Assembly (NCBI RefSeq): GCF_024166365.1
Contig: NC_064839.1
Location: 37,026,378-37,090,377, forward strand
Direction of reading: 5' to 3'
Source of the DNA: Elephas maximus indicus
Lineage: Eukaryota; Chordata; Mammalia; Proboscidea; Elephantidae
Length of the DNA: 64,000 bases
This document shows positions 10,620 to 22,029 of the stretch, piece by piece (positions within the stretch are counted from its first letter, which is position 1; every line of letters begins with the position of its first letter). The notes below the pieces were generated by a model. It had not been told where the DNA came from and did no database searches. It saw only the letters and a program-made list of their open reading frames with translations. The position numbers and the translations under genes are program-made.

Positions 10620-11350
10620 GCAGCGCCTCACTGTAAGATTTACAAGCTATCTCATTTTCATAAATCAGCGATGTGCGCTCCGTGTGTGAGAGTCTGCAAA
10701 TTCTAAACTAATATGTCGCTCTTTTTCTGTCTAGCATCATATTTATGTTAAGGCTCCATAAATTGCACTCCATGTTTCTGCAGCACAACTGTGATGAAAA
10801 GTGATGTAACCAACAATAAGAAAGAATGGAAATTAAAATGCAAGAAAACAAAATGAAATAAAAATTCATGCGACCTGTGATTTAAAGCTGCTTTCAGAAA
10901 TGTGCCTTGATTAGAGGGAAGAAATCAAGTTTTCAGTTTGCATTTAGCCACTTGGCTGCTAAGCAATTCACCCTGTCTTTGCCATGTCAAATATGCCTCT
11001 TGTCAAGGTGCTGAGGATTGTTGCTGGGTCAGCGGTGATGGTGGTAAGCTTCTGAGCCTTAACATCCTATCAGGGGCAAAATTTCCAGAGGAATCTTAGG
11101 GACCAGCGCATTGAGGCAGATTGTAAAGGCAAAATGCCATCCTCAGAAGCCAGGTTTCCAACCAGCAGGCGAGGACAGAAGTGGGACTCCACGGAGGCCC
11201 CTCTCAGGCTCGAGCCAGGAATTTTGCTATTTCTGGCTTGCGTAGCAGACCAGAACAAGGCGGATTTCAGCGGCTCCATTTTAGCCAAGCCATTGTTGCC
11301 GTACAGATTTCAGAGTATTTTATGTGCACAGATTTCCTCCCAGTGTATCA
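10620..11350. promoter_or_regulatory. Candidate conserved non-coding element
   Basis: Repeat-free sequence follows the RTE block and retains a CpG cluster at about 10668-10682 (CAGCGATGTGCGCTCCGTG) plus further CpGs at about 11260-11300. Homeodomain and bZIP-like words occur (TTTCATAAATC, GTGATGTAACC, TTTGCATTTAGCC). The texture is that of a vertebrate developmental enhancer. No ORF or splice pattern supports an exon. Conservation is inferred, not measured. Confidence 0.35.
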
Positions 11351-11980
11351 AAGTCATGGAAGGCTTGACTGTACCAGAGCTAAAGAACAACCCTGCTACA
11401 TGGCTCACTTGGCTATAGGAGGGCAGTGATTTAAAGGGAACTTACCTCAGATACAGAGCCTCTTCCTTTTCTTTCAGGGCATTGCTTTTCAAGTTTGTTT
11501 ATTACATCTGAAAACTGACTGAAACATCAGGTTGTGCATTAGACCAAGGAATAAAGGGTAATATTTTAACATGCTAAAGGAATTCTGCCAGCCAGTCATA
11601 AGTATCAATCCATCACAATTATTAGAAACAATGTACTCTGCAGTAGTAAAGAGATACAGCCAATGTGCAGACACACACTAAATAAATTCCCTCTTAGCCT
11701 GGCTGTTTCCTCCCCTTCCCAGGGAAATGCAGAAACTGTTTATACAAAACAGAAATGACGAGAGGTGGAATTCAGCACCATATATATATATATATATATT
11801 TTTTTTTTTCTGGTTTCCATCATTTCTATAAGTCTCCAAGTAGACCTTGGATCAGCATCTCAGGTTCCCTCTTAAAAACACAGACTGGTCCTGGATTTGG
11901 GGTGTTAGTATTCACAGAATATGATTATAAAGCTAATTATGTTTAAGCATCAACAAGAACAGATCTGTTGGGGAGGAAGG
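11351..11980. other. Intergenic DNA with TA microsatellite
   Basis: Contains (TA)n at 11781-11799 followed by a T-run to 11809. Nothing else is recognised. Confidence 0.6.
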
Positions 11981-11999
11981 AACGTGGAGTGGGTTGAAG

Positions 12000-12350
12000 A
12001 AGGCAAATGGATTCAGCCTAGAACACTGACCTTACCTCAGTATGTCCGAACATACGGAAGCCCACTTTTGTTTCTATTTTCCTTTCTTTTCCAGCCATAT
12101 CTTCATTAGCAGAACACTGGAGGCAGCCCCTCTTTTCTGTAGCCATTTGCTTTACGTAAACCAGCTAGCAAACCGCTCTGTTCCTATTGATGTAGACATT
12201 ACCACAAATCGCCACTTAGGGACCTGAACGAATTGACTAACTGGTTTCAGATCCAATACACATAACTTGATCAGACACAAAGTTTAAGTACACTTGCAGG
12301 CGTGCCAACTGCACCTACCGGGAAGTGACTCTTTGGCTGCCAGTTTAAAA
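12000..12350. promoter_or_regulatory. Candidate conserved element with PAR-bZIP palindrome
   Basis: Repeat-free block with retained CpGs (gtccgaac, atacggaag, tttacgtaaa, aaccgctc, aatcgccac, gaacgaatt). The 10-bp palindrome TTTACGTAAA (12151-12160) contains TTACGTAA, the consensus site of NFIL3 and PAR-bZIP factors. Function is inferred from the motif and the texture. Confidence 0.35.
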
Positions 12351-13340
12351 AGGCCCTAAGGGAAACCTGGAGGAAGGCAGGCAGACGGTGGGGTGAGGCA
12401 GCAAGTCTGGAGGTTTCAAGGAGAACAGCCCAAGGTGGAAAGAAATAAGGCATTCTGGGCAGGAACCAAGGCAATTTCAAAAGCCACATGGGCACTTCAG
12501 TGCAAGGTGCATTTGATACAACTTTCCTTAATTTGATTTTTTATCCTGCCTTCGAAGCAGCAGCTCTGAGGTCTGGAAGACAAGTGTCAGATCACATGGG
12601 AGATGACTGAACTCAGATCAGAAAAGTCTCAGCTGGCCAAGGGTCAGCTGTGTGTGCCTCTGCCCATCAGGCTGCTACACACCCAGGAACAATGGTGTTT
12701 GAGCTAATTGTCTTCTCAGTAGTCAGGAAATTGCCTGGGTAGAACTGGGGAAGGGCTCTGGGAAGAAGCAGTAGCAGTGACCCCAGGAGGTCAGGGCTGG
12801 TCTGGGGGCATGGCTGGGGCTAAGGATCACACCAGCCTGTTCCTTCCATGCCTGGCATGCCAGCCCAGCCCTGATCAAGTGGCTGACCGTGTCCAAAGGC
12901 GTCACTCTCATCTCTGACCCAATCCAACAATTAGGGCATTAACTGCTCCTCACTCCCTTGGGTTATAAGTTTTTGTTTCCCTCCAGTCTACTTGGGATAG
13001 GAATGTCGTGTTGCTGTGACATGAAGCTTTCCCTCTGAATACTGCGTAGTGGAACTTACAAGGGTGGGTGTGCAAGTGGAATAATTGACTGAGTCTGTAG
13101 CCACAGAAGTTTCTGGAAAAAAAGAATGAAAAAAAAAATCTGTCAGTTCATCCGCTGTGTGTGAAACTGTGTAGGTGTATGTGTGTACATTGAGATGTGG
13201 GCAATATTGATAAAGATGAAACAGATAGGATCCTGGCAAGAAAGGGACATGTAGTCTATCAGAAGCAGTCCAGACTAACAGATGTAAAACAATAAGTGAC
13301 TCAAGAAAGGCTCCAAAGTTAGAATAGAGAGGAAGGATTA
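12351..13340. other. Intergenic DNA, nothing recognised
   Basis: Mixed composition with a weak TG/AC-rich patch near 13165-13190. No gene, RNA or transposon is supported. Confidence 0.4.
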
Positions 13341-13348
13341 CTCGCAGG

Positions 13349-13565
13349 AAAAAAACAAACCAAACCCGTTGGTGTTGAGTCTCTTCCGACTAATAGTGAC
13401 CCCATGTGTTACAGAACGGAACTGCTCTGTGGGGTTTTCTTGGCTGTAATCTTTATGGAAGCACATGGCCAGGACTTCCTTCCATGGTACCTACGGGTGG
13501 GTTTGAACCACCAGCCTTTAGGTTAGCAGTGAAGCACAGACCGTTTCACCACTTAGGGACCTTTC
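13349..13565 (-). mobile_element. tRNA-derived SINE, long subtype, minus strand
   Basis: Begins with 'aaacaaaccaaacccgttgg' (the reverse of the SINE tail) and ends at the tRNA-like head. It has the insert 'ggctgtaatctttatggaag' of the long subtype. Short imperfect direct repeats CTCGCAGG (13341-13348) and CTCACAGG (13566-13573) flank it. Confidence 0.85.
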
Positions 13566-13754
13566 CTCACAGGGAGAGAGGCAGATATGGGTAGACTTCA
13601 AGAAGGATTGTATTTGAGTGGGAAAACCCTTTAAAATTGAAAGAACAATTCCAGTTTAAATGTGGACAAAAATATTTCTTTTGCCATAACGTTTATATTT
13701 ATATTAGTATGTGTATTTTAATAATATTTATTTTAGTATCCATTTTTTTTAAGT

Positions 13755-13910
13755 GTACTTATTGAATACCTACTATGTACCAGGAAAAGTACTGTGGATA
13801 CAGTGAGAAATAGTACAGACATGGTTGGTGACCAGGTAGAGTTTTGATCTCACAACAGTTGTCTAGGAGCAGGTTATTGAAGGCTTAAAGCATTTGACTG
13901 TGAAAGCTTA
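13755..13910 (+). repeat. Ancient mammalian-wide repeat relic
   Basis: The phrase 'gaatacctactatgtaccag' followed by a decayed 'gtactgtggatacag' marks an old dispersed family. The same family recurs here at about 18990, 24735 and 29715. I do not assign a family name. Confidence 0.5.
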
Positions 13911-13974
13911 ATCCTTACAAACTGAGGTAGTTTAGTGTTAAGGGCAACTTTTAAAAATGATATGGTAATAGTAA

Positions 13975-14145
13975 TAACCAATAATGGTAATACATATTGA
14001 GCACTCCTACATATCAGGGACTGTGCAGAGGAATCTCGCTACATTGTATCATTTAATCCTCACAACCATTTAATAAGGGGGAGGCACTTAGTCCCATTTG
14101 ACATCTGTGGCTTAGAGAGGCTAAGGTATACCCCTCATGCAAGGG
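13975..14145 (-). mobile_element. MIR relic, antisense
   Basis: The reverse of the MIR consensus is readable: 'ttgagcactcctacatatca', 'atttaatcctcacaacc', then 'cttagagaggctaag'. Typical divergence for this old SINE. Confidence 0.75.
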
Positions 14146-14149
14146 AGAA

Positions 14150-15695
14150 AGACGGGGTTTCAAATTTAGATGTATTTGACTCCACCCATGCTCTACCGTC
14201 CACCTTCTCTGGTGGCAATGTGGAAGCTGGGACAGGATGGAGAGTGACTAGTGTTAGGGAAACCAGTTAAAGGAATAACAGGAAGCATATTATTATTATC
14301 CTTTGTCAATAATAATAAACATATACTTCCAAAAATAGGGCAAGGGAGCTGGAGAGGGGTATCCAATTCAGGAGTCTTGTGTGAACTAAGTATCTACAGA
14401 ATTGGGTGGTATGTGGAATTGTGAAGGTGGAGGAGCTGGGAATTCTGAACCATATCAGACTTCGCATCTATATGAGGTGTCAAGCCTCTGAGGTTTGGGG
14501 ATTTATTTGTTACGACAACACAGCCTAGCTTTACCTTGACTACTAGAAATCCCATGAGTATGAAAGTCAGGATGAGCAAGAATATTTTAACGAGACTGTG
14601 CCAAAAGTATATCCACTTTATAGGAATGTGAGAACCACATATAAAATCCATACCCAAAAGAGTAGTGAGGTAAATGTTAGTCACGGTGAGAAATATGGCA
14701 TCATGGTACATATTCATTGCAGAAAACATCAATGAGCTGTCACCTCCGTAGTTTCCTGGTTTCAGTGGAGCTTTTTGTTTGTTTGTTTAACACAAGGTGA
14801 TTCTGCTTAATGGAGCTTGTGGCAATGAAAGGTGGAATTATGTAACATACAAATTCAGTCCTGATACCTGATGTATCACGTGTACCTTGAAGCTAACTCC
14901 CACATCGTCTAAACCAAAATTTTCACTAGTACGAACAAGAAGGGAATCACCTATGGTTTCTTCCTACAGGCTTACAATTTTTTACAATAGAAATTGGGCA
15001 AAACTTTACAACTCTGTGTTATTAAAAGTATCAAAGGCACTTTCTACTTTGGAACATATTTTTTGTGGCAGTATGGAATGAGTTAATGTAGTGATTCTTA
15101 GGCTGGACATCTCGCTACATGAAGCAGTTGATGTTATTCCTCTATTCTGAGCTGCAGCAGAATTCTTGATAAAATTGTTAGCATGTGTTCTGATAGAATG
15201 ACTGTTAAGTTTAAGGTGGAAATGTAAAGATTTTAAGACACTCTTCCATAAGTATTTGAATAACTGCGATGGGACTTTGTGGGAATTGGTTGCATAACAG
15301 GAATTTGTAACAATTATATAAATAGTGTAGCTCATGTTTTTCCACCTGATATGATATTTTTCATATTTATATAGCATGAATTGAGGCACTGTTATCATTT
15401 TGTGATTTTATTGAAGTGCAGTTCAGACAAATTTTGACATTGTAGAATGCAAGATTTCAGTGACTGATCCCTGCTCTTGAAAGAATGCTAATGATGTTGC
15501 AATTACCGTAAGCTTTGTTGTATTCAGCTTAAAAAAACCATTATCTGAAGAAATTGTTTTCAGCATTCTGAGTCAGAGCTTCCGTTCATTTTTATAAAGT
15601 GATGTTACTGTTTTTCCCCATAATGCAATTCTTAAAAAGTGGGGGAAATGATTTTGAAACCAGAAATTACTTGTGAGTATCTGCCCTTAGAACTG
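14150..15695. other. Intergenic DNA, possible old LTR fragment
   Basis: A short piece at about 14480-14550 ('ggatttatttgttacgacaa') faintly resembles the end of an old LTR. The 112- and 130-codon minus frames at 14394-14732 and 15006-15398 show no domain. Nothing else is recognised. Confidence 0.3.
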
Positions 15696-15699
15696 AATT

Positions 15700-16290
15700 T
15701 AGAAGAAAGATTTCCAAGATAATGCTGCTTAAATTAAGAAAGTTGCAGAAGAAAATCGCTGGCATTCATTGCAGTGTTAATCTAGTGCACCATTAACAGG
15801 GGTGTGAGGTGTTAACGGCTGAGATACTCCTCCAGACCTCTGAGAGGCAGACCGCAGCGCTTCTATGAGTTACACCGGTTGCAGCTGGAAAAGCCCTAAA
15901 TGGGATGGTCTGCAGAAGGTATGGAATCATTCCTCCGTTGCTCCTCTCACTCTGTCATAAAATGATCTTTTTAATGAACTTTCAGTTCTTAAATCATATC
16001 TTAATGAGAACTTGCTAGCCAGATGGGATAGAAAGATCAGACATAATTGAATGTGTGTATAGATTTTCATCAGGAATACATTAGAATTCCAAACATAAGG
16101 AAAATGCGGAATTGTCTTCTCTCACTGCCGATTCAAATGCTGTGATCAAGAGGCCATTCTCCCTGATTAATATCTTTTGGGGATCAGAGAAGGCATTAAT
16201 GGTAGAATCATTCTTGATAATCCAAATTAATGTGCAGAAACTGGGGAAAATATGGAGGTCTAGATAGCTATTGAAATGAAAGAATAATTG
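15700..16290. promoter_or_regulatory. Candidate conserved non-coding element
   Basis: Repeat-free block with CpG-retaining words (gttaacggctg, gaccgcagcgc, acaccggttg) and several homeodomain-type sites (GATTAATATC near 16165-16174, ATAATCCAAATTAAT at 16217-16231). It is bounded on the right by a MIR. Its composition resembles other developmental enhancers. Conservation is not measured. Confidence 0.35.
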
Positions 16291-16427
16291 TAATAGCTGT
16301 GTTAGAGTTTGCTATGTACTGAACAATGGGCTAAACGCTTTGAATGTATGATTTTATTTAATCATCACAACAACCGTATAAGATAAAAAAAAGATAGGGA
16401 CTATTATTATCTCCATTAAAAATTTTA

Positions 16428-16479
16428 AAACAAAAATCCCACTGCTGTGGAGTCGATTCTGACTCATAGCAACCCTATC
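16428..16479 (-). mobile_element. 5'-truncated SINE tail fragment
   Basis: Only the 3' end of a SINE or RTE element is present, in reverse ('gtggagtcgattctgactca' and 'agcaaccctat'). It sits inside the MIR. Because the tail is shared, the source cannot be told apart. Confidence 0.75.
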
Positions 16480-16537
16480 TCTATTTTAAAGATGAGAAAA
16501 CCGAGGTTAAATAAGTTATCCAGAAGCACAATATCCA

Positions 16538-16714
16538 AAACCAAAGAAAAAACAACCTAAACCCTCTGCCATCATGTCAATTCTGACTCATAGCGACCCT
16601 ATGGACAGAGTAGAACTGCCCCATAGAATTTCCAAGGAGTGCCTGGTGGATTTGAACTGCTGACCTTTTGGTTAACAGCCATAGCACTTCATCACTACGC
16701 CACCAGGGTTTCCA
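16538..16714 (-). mobile_element. tRNA-derived SINE, minus strand, perfect target duplication
   Basis: Complete minus-strand SINE ending in 'cactacgccaccagggtttc'. The 11-bp word CACAATATCCA is duplicated perfectly at 16527-16537 and 16715-16725. Confidence 0.93.
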
Positions 16715-16844
16715 CACAATATCCAGTACGTAGCAAATTAGTAATAATAACAGTACTATTGTATTTATTATTAATACTGGTATTAAGTTGGCATTTGATT
16801 CCAGAGCAGATGCCCTTAATCACCACTCTATCTTGGCATCCTGA

Positions 16845-17515
16845 CAACTGAACAAATAATTGGACATAAACTTCAACAGTGGATGAGTGATGAAGATAAA
16901 AACAAATATAATGTCTAGGCTGACAGACAACTTTTGCTGGGTTTTGTATGCCCTGTCATATAGCTTTATTCTCTGGGCACCCCATGCTTCCCCAAATCAC
17001 AGCCAGCTTCCCAGAATGAGAAAACTTGATCAGGGAGCCTTCTCCCAGTAGAGTTAAAATACTGCCCCATGTTTTGTTGTTCACACAGGATTCTAGGAGA
17101 TAGCCATTGAGATTTACCTGCTGTATCCATCCATGTCGATATCAACAACTAGTGTTATCCCTGTGACTCCCCCAGTGTGGATTGACCTTGCTGTGGCCTG
17201 CCATTTGGCTACTACATCCCTGCTATTGTAGCCCCTGTTATTCTTTCCATCCCTCCAGCCTTCCGACACTCCCATTCCAACCAGTGCTGGCTCGTGTCGC
17301 TCCTTTGGTAATCACCATGGTGGGCTTTTCCTCCTTCCTTTGCCACCCTCATTACTGCTGCCCTCCACTTGCCACAGAAGTATTACAGCTGTGAGCAGGC
17401 AGCCCTAAAGCATGGCCCCATTCTTTTAGCTTCTTACAGCGTTTGCAGCTCTTTTATTAGTTCCCAAAAGAGTAGCCTTGCCCTCTGAAGTTCTTCTGGC
17501 TCTTCTTTTGAGAAC
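16845..17515. other. Intergenic DNA, nothing recognised
   Basis: Mixed composition with several short frames. No supported gene or repeat. Confidence 0.4.
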
Positions 17516-17519
17516 CTTG

Positions 17520-17985
17520 TATCAGTTATCTATTGCTAAGTAACAAATCACTCCCAAAATTAGAAACTTAAAATGAAAATTATTTACTTGCTCACTATAT
17601 TGTAGATGGACCACCTGAACGAGGCTCAGCTGGGACAGTTCATCTGTACCACATGGCATTGGCTGGGCTCACTTATATGTCTGGGACCTCAGCTGGGTCA
17701 GAAAGGACAGCTGGACCTCTCTCTCCATGTGGTCTCTCATCTTCAAGGAGGCTATCCTAGGCTTTCTCACACGGTGCTGGGAGGATTCCCAGCAAGCAGA
17801 AAGAGAGGCTGAACCTCAATGCATAAGTACATTTCAAACTTCTGTTGCATCACATTTGCTAAAGTCCCATTGGTCAAAGCATGTCACATGACCAAGCCCA
17901 GAGTTAATGAGGGAGGGAGTACACAGAGGTGGATACAGAGAGATGTGATTCATTGGGGCTGTCACTGTAAAAGTCTATCACAGAC
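17520..17985. mobile_element. Old dispersed repeat, probably LTR-type relic
   Basis: Opens with 'cagttatctattgctaagta' and 'acaaatcactcccaaaat', then 'ggctcagctgggacagttc'. The same family starts at 51862. In other mammals this opening belongs to an old dispersed family that I believe is of MaLR/ERVL-LTR type, but I cannot fix the name. The strand is left open for that reason. Confidence 0.5.
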
Positions 17986-17999
17986 CTGAATAAAATCTC

Positions 18000-18127
18000 G
18001 GCTCCTAACCGAAAGGTCGGCAGTTAGAATCCACCAGCTGTTCCTTGGAAACCTTAGGGACAGTTCTACTCTGTCCTATACGGTCACTATCAGTCAGAAT
18101 AAACTGAACGGCAACAGGTTTATGGTT
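18000..18127 (+). mobile_element. 5'-truncated SINE
   Basis: Starts at the B-box region ('ctaaccgaaaggtcggcag') and runs to the tail ('gtcagaataaactgaacggc'). The A-box half is missing. Confidence 0.8.
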
Positions 18128-18194
18128 GGCTCAGAAGCCGTTTGTGTGACTCCACCCTACAGTGACATCTAAATGTTTCATCTTGACTAAATTC

Positions 18195-18420
18195 TTTACC
18201 TTGATATTTAAGGCCCTCACCAGTGTGGCTCCTGTCCAAAATTACCTCCCTATAAACATTCTCAGGAATCCTCTACTCCATCCACTGTCCCTATTCACTG
18301 TCTTCCCCATTTCTTGAAGGTCAAACCATTGCCATTTCTAAATAGCACGTATTTCAACTTAAAGAAGGCTGTTCTTCTACCGAACTCCAATCTCCAGTAC
18401 TATTTTCATGACTTCACTCC
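18195..18420 (+). mobile_element. L2 relic
   Basis: 'ttaaggccctcaccagtgtg' followed by 'cctgtccaaaattacctccc' matches the usual word order of an L2 3' region. Diverged, with approximate ends. Confidence 0.5.
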
Positions 18421-18424
18421 TTCC

Positions 18425-18985
18425 ATTTCTATCATTTTATATGTTTTATTTTTCCAAGTAGGTTTTATGCTCTAACACTTACAATATACACCTAAGATAC
18501 AAATAGCCAGGAACGTGAATTGAATTGGGGTTACGGTGAAAAGAACTTGCCTCTGTGTTTAACTTTGAATTCCTTGCAAGAGTTGAAGTTGGTCTTGTTC
18601 TGGGTTAGAGGTAAAGCCTGAAGTCCTCAGGTAGGCAGAGCAGTGTGAGCACATTGAAGGGAGTGTTCTTTGCAGAGTTTTCACATAAAACAAATTCCAT
18701 CCCTGAGGGGGGAAAAAAGGAAGAGAGGCCCTAAATTCAGCCAGGAGCAAGGAAGTTTATGGGCTAGAATGAAGACTGCATCATAAAATCCATGAGGTAA
18801 ACAAGGAGGGTCAGATAATTTGGTTTTTGGAATACACACTGGTCTGTTTTTATGTTGGAGACCGGCTGGGATTCTGTCATTGATAGGCTTTCCTCACAAG
18901 CTGAATTCCCCAAAGCAAAAGCAGAGTGTTGGAGAAGAGCCCGTTACCAAGTGACACTTTTTAGACCCTCAATTAAGTTTTTGGA
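18425..18985. other. Intergenic DNA, nothing recognised
   Basis: No supported gene or repeat. Confidence 0.4.
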
Positions 18986-18989
18986 TAAT

Positions 18990-19500
18990 CAGATGGCATT
19001 CATTCAGCACAGGTTTATGGTTCAAGTACCATGTACCAGGCACTGTGCTAAGCACCAGGGACCCAATGGTGAACAAGAGAGAGGCGACCTCTGCTCTCAT
19101 GGAGCTCACAGCCTTGGAAAAGCAGACAATTAGAGAACTTTGCAATAAGGTCTATAGGGGGCACTGTGAGAGCATGTAGGAGGGGGCTTATTCCAGACTT
19201 AGGAAGTCAGAGAAGGCTGCCAGGAGGAAGTAGCATCTAAGCAGAGACCTGAGGAAAAGGATAAGGATCTTAGAAGTGTGTGTGTGCACATGTGTGTGCA
19301 GGTGTGTGTACATGTGTGTGTGGCAGGGTGAGGCAGTACCCAGGAATACTTCTGTAGGCAGAGGGGGTAATTTGTGTGAAAGCAAGAGGCCAGAGAAAGC
19401 ATGTTGGCTTTTCAGGACATTGAAAGAGCGTTTAGTGCGGATGGAGTTCTGAGAAGGGAAGAGAAAGAAATGAAGCTGGAGAGGTGACCTGGATGCTACA
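18990..19500 (+). repeat. Ancient mammalian-wide repeat with TG-rich insert
   Basis: Long copy of the family marked by 'catgtaccaggcactgtgct' and 'ctcatggagctcacag', continuing as 'gctgccaggaggaagtagca'. A TG-rich patch (about 19277-19321) expanded within it and yields spurious minus-strand frames. Confidence 0.6.
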
Positions 19501-20699
19501 GGCCTGGGCAGTCACGTCAAGGGGCACATGAAGAAAAACCTAAATGCAATTAAAAATCAGAAGGGCATGTTCTTCAAAGAGTTTTTTCTTTCTCAAAAAA
19601 AAAAAAAAAACTTTATAAATGCTAGGAACTTTTTTTTTTTTTAACTCTAAAGTTTCTCTTGAATGAGACTCAAAACCTGGATTATACCTAATAGTTGAGT
19701 GTTCCTCATTTAAAACTAGCAATGAATGGGGATGAGGTTGCAGAGAGAAGTATAGGGCCAGTCATTCCCCTATCTAATGAATGGGGCATTTCAGAAGGAA
19801 AAGGAGCCAGCATCTTGGGCTTCTACTTCTTCATCCAGTGCCTTCCCTAGATGACCTGTGGGTCCCATCTGCAGCGACACTGTGCAAGCAGTTTGTCATT
19901 TCCTTTTACTCATTTTCCAACCTTCTATTTGACTTTGCTATGACCTGATCTATTTTTAGTCTTTCTTCTGTTTGTGTTAATTTTCCAAATACTTGCGAGT
20001 AGCCATTAGTTCTCTCTTTACTCTTTGGAGGACAAAATTGGCAGGATCCTTTTGTAGCTGTGTCTCTGAGGATACTTCAAACCTTATCAAAATTCCATTT
20101 TTTCCTTATGGGAAATGCTGTCTGGTTTAAAGGCATGTATGTGGCTCTATCTTTCCACTTGTACAAGTGGGAGGTTCATATTCCTTTCTGTGTTCTAACA
20201 TTGTACATTTTTATGAAATGTAAAATAAAAATATAGTACAAATGAAATGCATGCAATGTCCCTATGTAACTGGAGGAACAGAAATGAAGGACATTGTATT
20301 TCCAGATAGGCCTTTTTTATTGAAGGTATTCCTCCAGCAGAACAAACAGACTCTAAGACAAGGGAAATTGGAAGGTGATTGTTTTAAAGCAAAGGATGCT
20401 TTTGGAAGTATTGATCCTTCACTCTTCATGTGCGTGCGCACTGTAACTTTTGGTAACCAGTTCTATGCCATCCCCTCTTATGCCTTGCCTCTCTCTGGGG
20501 CAAATTTGGCTCCAGGCTGACCATTCCCTTTTGCTCACCCATGCCCCACAAAGGGGTGATCTCATCTCAGAGTCATCTGATATTCTAGTGGCCCATCTGG
20601 TCACCAGGCACCTAGCTCCTGGGGACATGGAATTAGGCCATCTCAAGGGAATGCCCAGGGCGAAAGACTCCAAACATTTTCTTCATGAGTTTGGGGCTT
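19501..20699. other. Intergenic DNA with A and T runs
   Basis: An A-run at about 19595-19611 and a T-run at 19629-19642 lie here. Frames of 83-92 codons at 20242-20701 overlap on both strands and look non-coding. Confidence 0.4.
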
Positions 20700-21060
20700 A
20701 ATGCATCATGATTGGCGGTTTTCAAGCCGTATCTGGTTTTTTAAGGGATTAGAGCCAGCCAAAGTTTAGCATCTTCAGGAGTGAGGTGGAGGAAAAAATC
20801 TCAGCCATGACCCTGGAAGCGACGGCCTCTGGAGCACTGGTATAAAAAGCTGCACTGTGGAATGAACATATTCTCTGCAGCCTCAGTTCAGAAGCCTTCT
20901 CATCGCCCAGGGCTCCAGTTCCAGTATTTGCCCTGGCCCTGCTGTACTTTCCTTACTTAGGCCCTGGCACCCAAAAGGAGTTTCTTATCCTGGTCCCCTA
21001 TCCTATCCCCCTGCAGACTTGACATTCTGGCAATCAAGTGTGTGCACGTTCTAGTGGGAT
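20700..21060. promoter_or_regulatory. Possible regulatory block with TATA-like word
   Basis: Repeat-free sequence with TATAAAAAG at 20841-20849 and a CT-rich TTCTCTGCAG word about 20 bp downstream. A core promoter is possible, but no CpG-rich or initiator context strengthens it. It leads into the strong block downstream. Confidence 0.2.
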
Positions 21061-21179
21061 ATTTCAGACTGTTTTCTTATTACTAAATGGAGAGGTATTA
21101 ACAACACAATGTAGAAATTAAAAAAAAAAAAAGGCAGAGGGTGGGGAGTGGGGGAAGAAAAGAAAAAGACAGCCGCCTG

Positions 21180-21450
21180 CTCTTTTCTTCTTGGTATTAT
21201 TATTTGTGACAAAGCCCTAGGTCCATTTTTCTTCATAATTTGCAGGACTCCTAATGGGAACAGCACCTCCCAATTACCATGGCTGCCAAAGGCTAATTTG
21301 GTTACCCTCCGGATCCACAATAGCGAAACTGTGTCGAGCCTTTGTCGATATTTGCATACTATACATACCAGGAATGTAAAACAGCTGCCTGGCCCCTCTC
21401 CCACTATCATGGCAATTATGGGTCATTAGCTTTTTCTACCTCCCCCCCCC
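21180..21450. promoter_or_regulatory. Strong candidate enhancer with SOX/TCF/POU-type sites
   Basis: Four CpGs survive within about 44 nt (21309-21349) in otherwise AT-rich non-coding DNA, which suggests constraint. Motifs follow closely: ACAAT (SOX core, 21317-21321), CCTTTGTC (inverse SOX/TCF-like, about 21339-21346) and ATTTGCAT (perfect POU octamer, 21350-21357). A 93-codon frame across it has no domain and is probably chance. Enhancer function is inferred. Confidence 0.45.
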
Positions 21451-21559
21451 CCTTTTTTCTTGTTCTTGTCTTCCAGAGTCTGGTAGGCAGTGGTAGGCAG
21501 CTGACAGGTTTGCACAGACAAGAAATGAGAAAGCCGAGCTGCGTGGCCTATTTGTTAAG

Positions 21560-21900
21560 AGTCGGAGGCTGACGAACTGCCACTTGAATTGCACGAGCAC
21601 AGCCCTGTGCTTTTATTTCTTGATTACCTCCGCCTTTTCTTTTCTTCTCCCCTCTCCTCACAGCTCCCCCTTTTCTTTTGGGAAGGCTCTCAGAGGGTCA
21701 GTGCCGCCAGGCCCCGCACGTGTCTATGTGTATGCATTTGTCCTGGCTCCCTGGCAAACTCTGCTGGTCGGTCATTGCGCCTGGCGGCCAGGCCCAGCCA
21801 TTTAGCCAAGGCCTGTGCCAGCATTTGGTGCTGAGAGGTTAGGTCTCAAACGTGGGTGGTGAGTCCCAGCACCCAAGTGGATCCACATTAGTTAGCGGGA
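21560..21900. promoter_or_regulatory. Candidate conserved non-coding element
   Basis: A GC-richer, CpG-retaining segment (gacgaac, gcacgagc, tgccgccagg, cccgcacgtg, ggtcggtcattgcgc, ctggcggcc) that contains a CACGTG E-box (in gcacgtgtc) and YYATT words. It forms the middle of a larger cluster. Frames here are short and overlapping. Confidence 0.4.
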
Positions 21901-22029
21901 GGCGATGCTTTACTTCTAAATTTTCTCATTGAATTGTAGCCCTCTGTGGGAGGTGGGGTGATAAGGAGAAGAAGGTAAGAGAAAGGGGCTTAACCATGAT
22001 GTGAAGACCCTTTAGAACAATGTGTTGTG

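Larger units (their letters stand above)
16300..16840 (-). mobile_element. MIR relic, antisense, interrupted twice
   Basis: The MIR antisense reads from 'gctatgtactgaacaatggg' through 'atttaatcatcacaac' and 'gatgagaaaaccgaggttaa' and resumes near 16730 ('gtacgtagcaaattag') towards the tRNA-like head near 16840. A short SINE tail fragment (about 16428-16479) and a complete SINE (16538-16714) interrupt it. Confidence 0.7.

Noticed and set aside
19188..19402. His/Thr-rich minus-strand frames
   Set aside because: They translate a TG-rich patch and have no other support.
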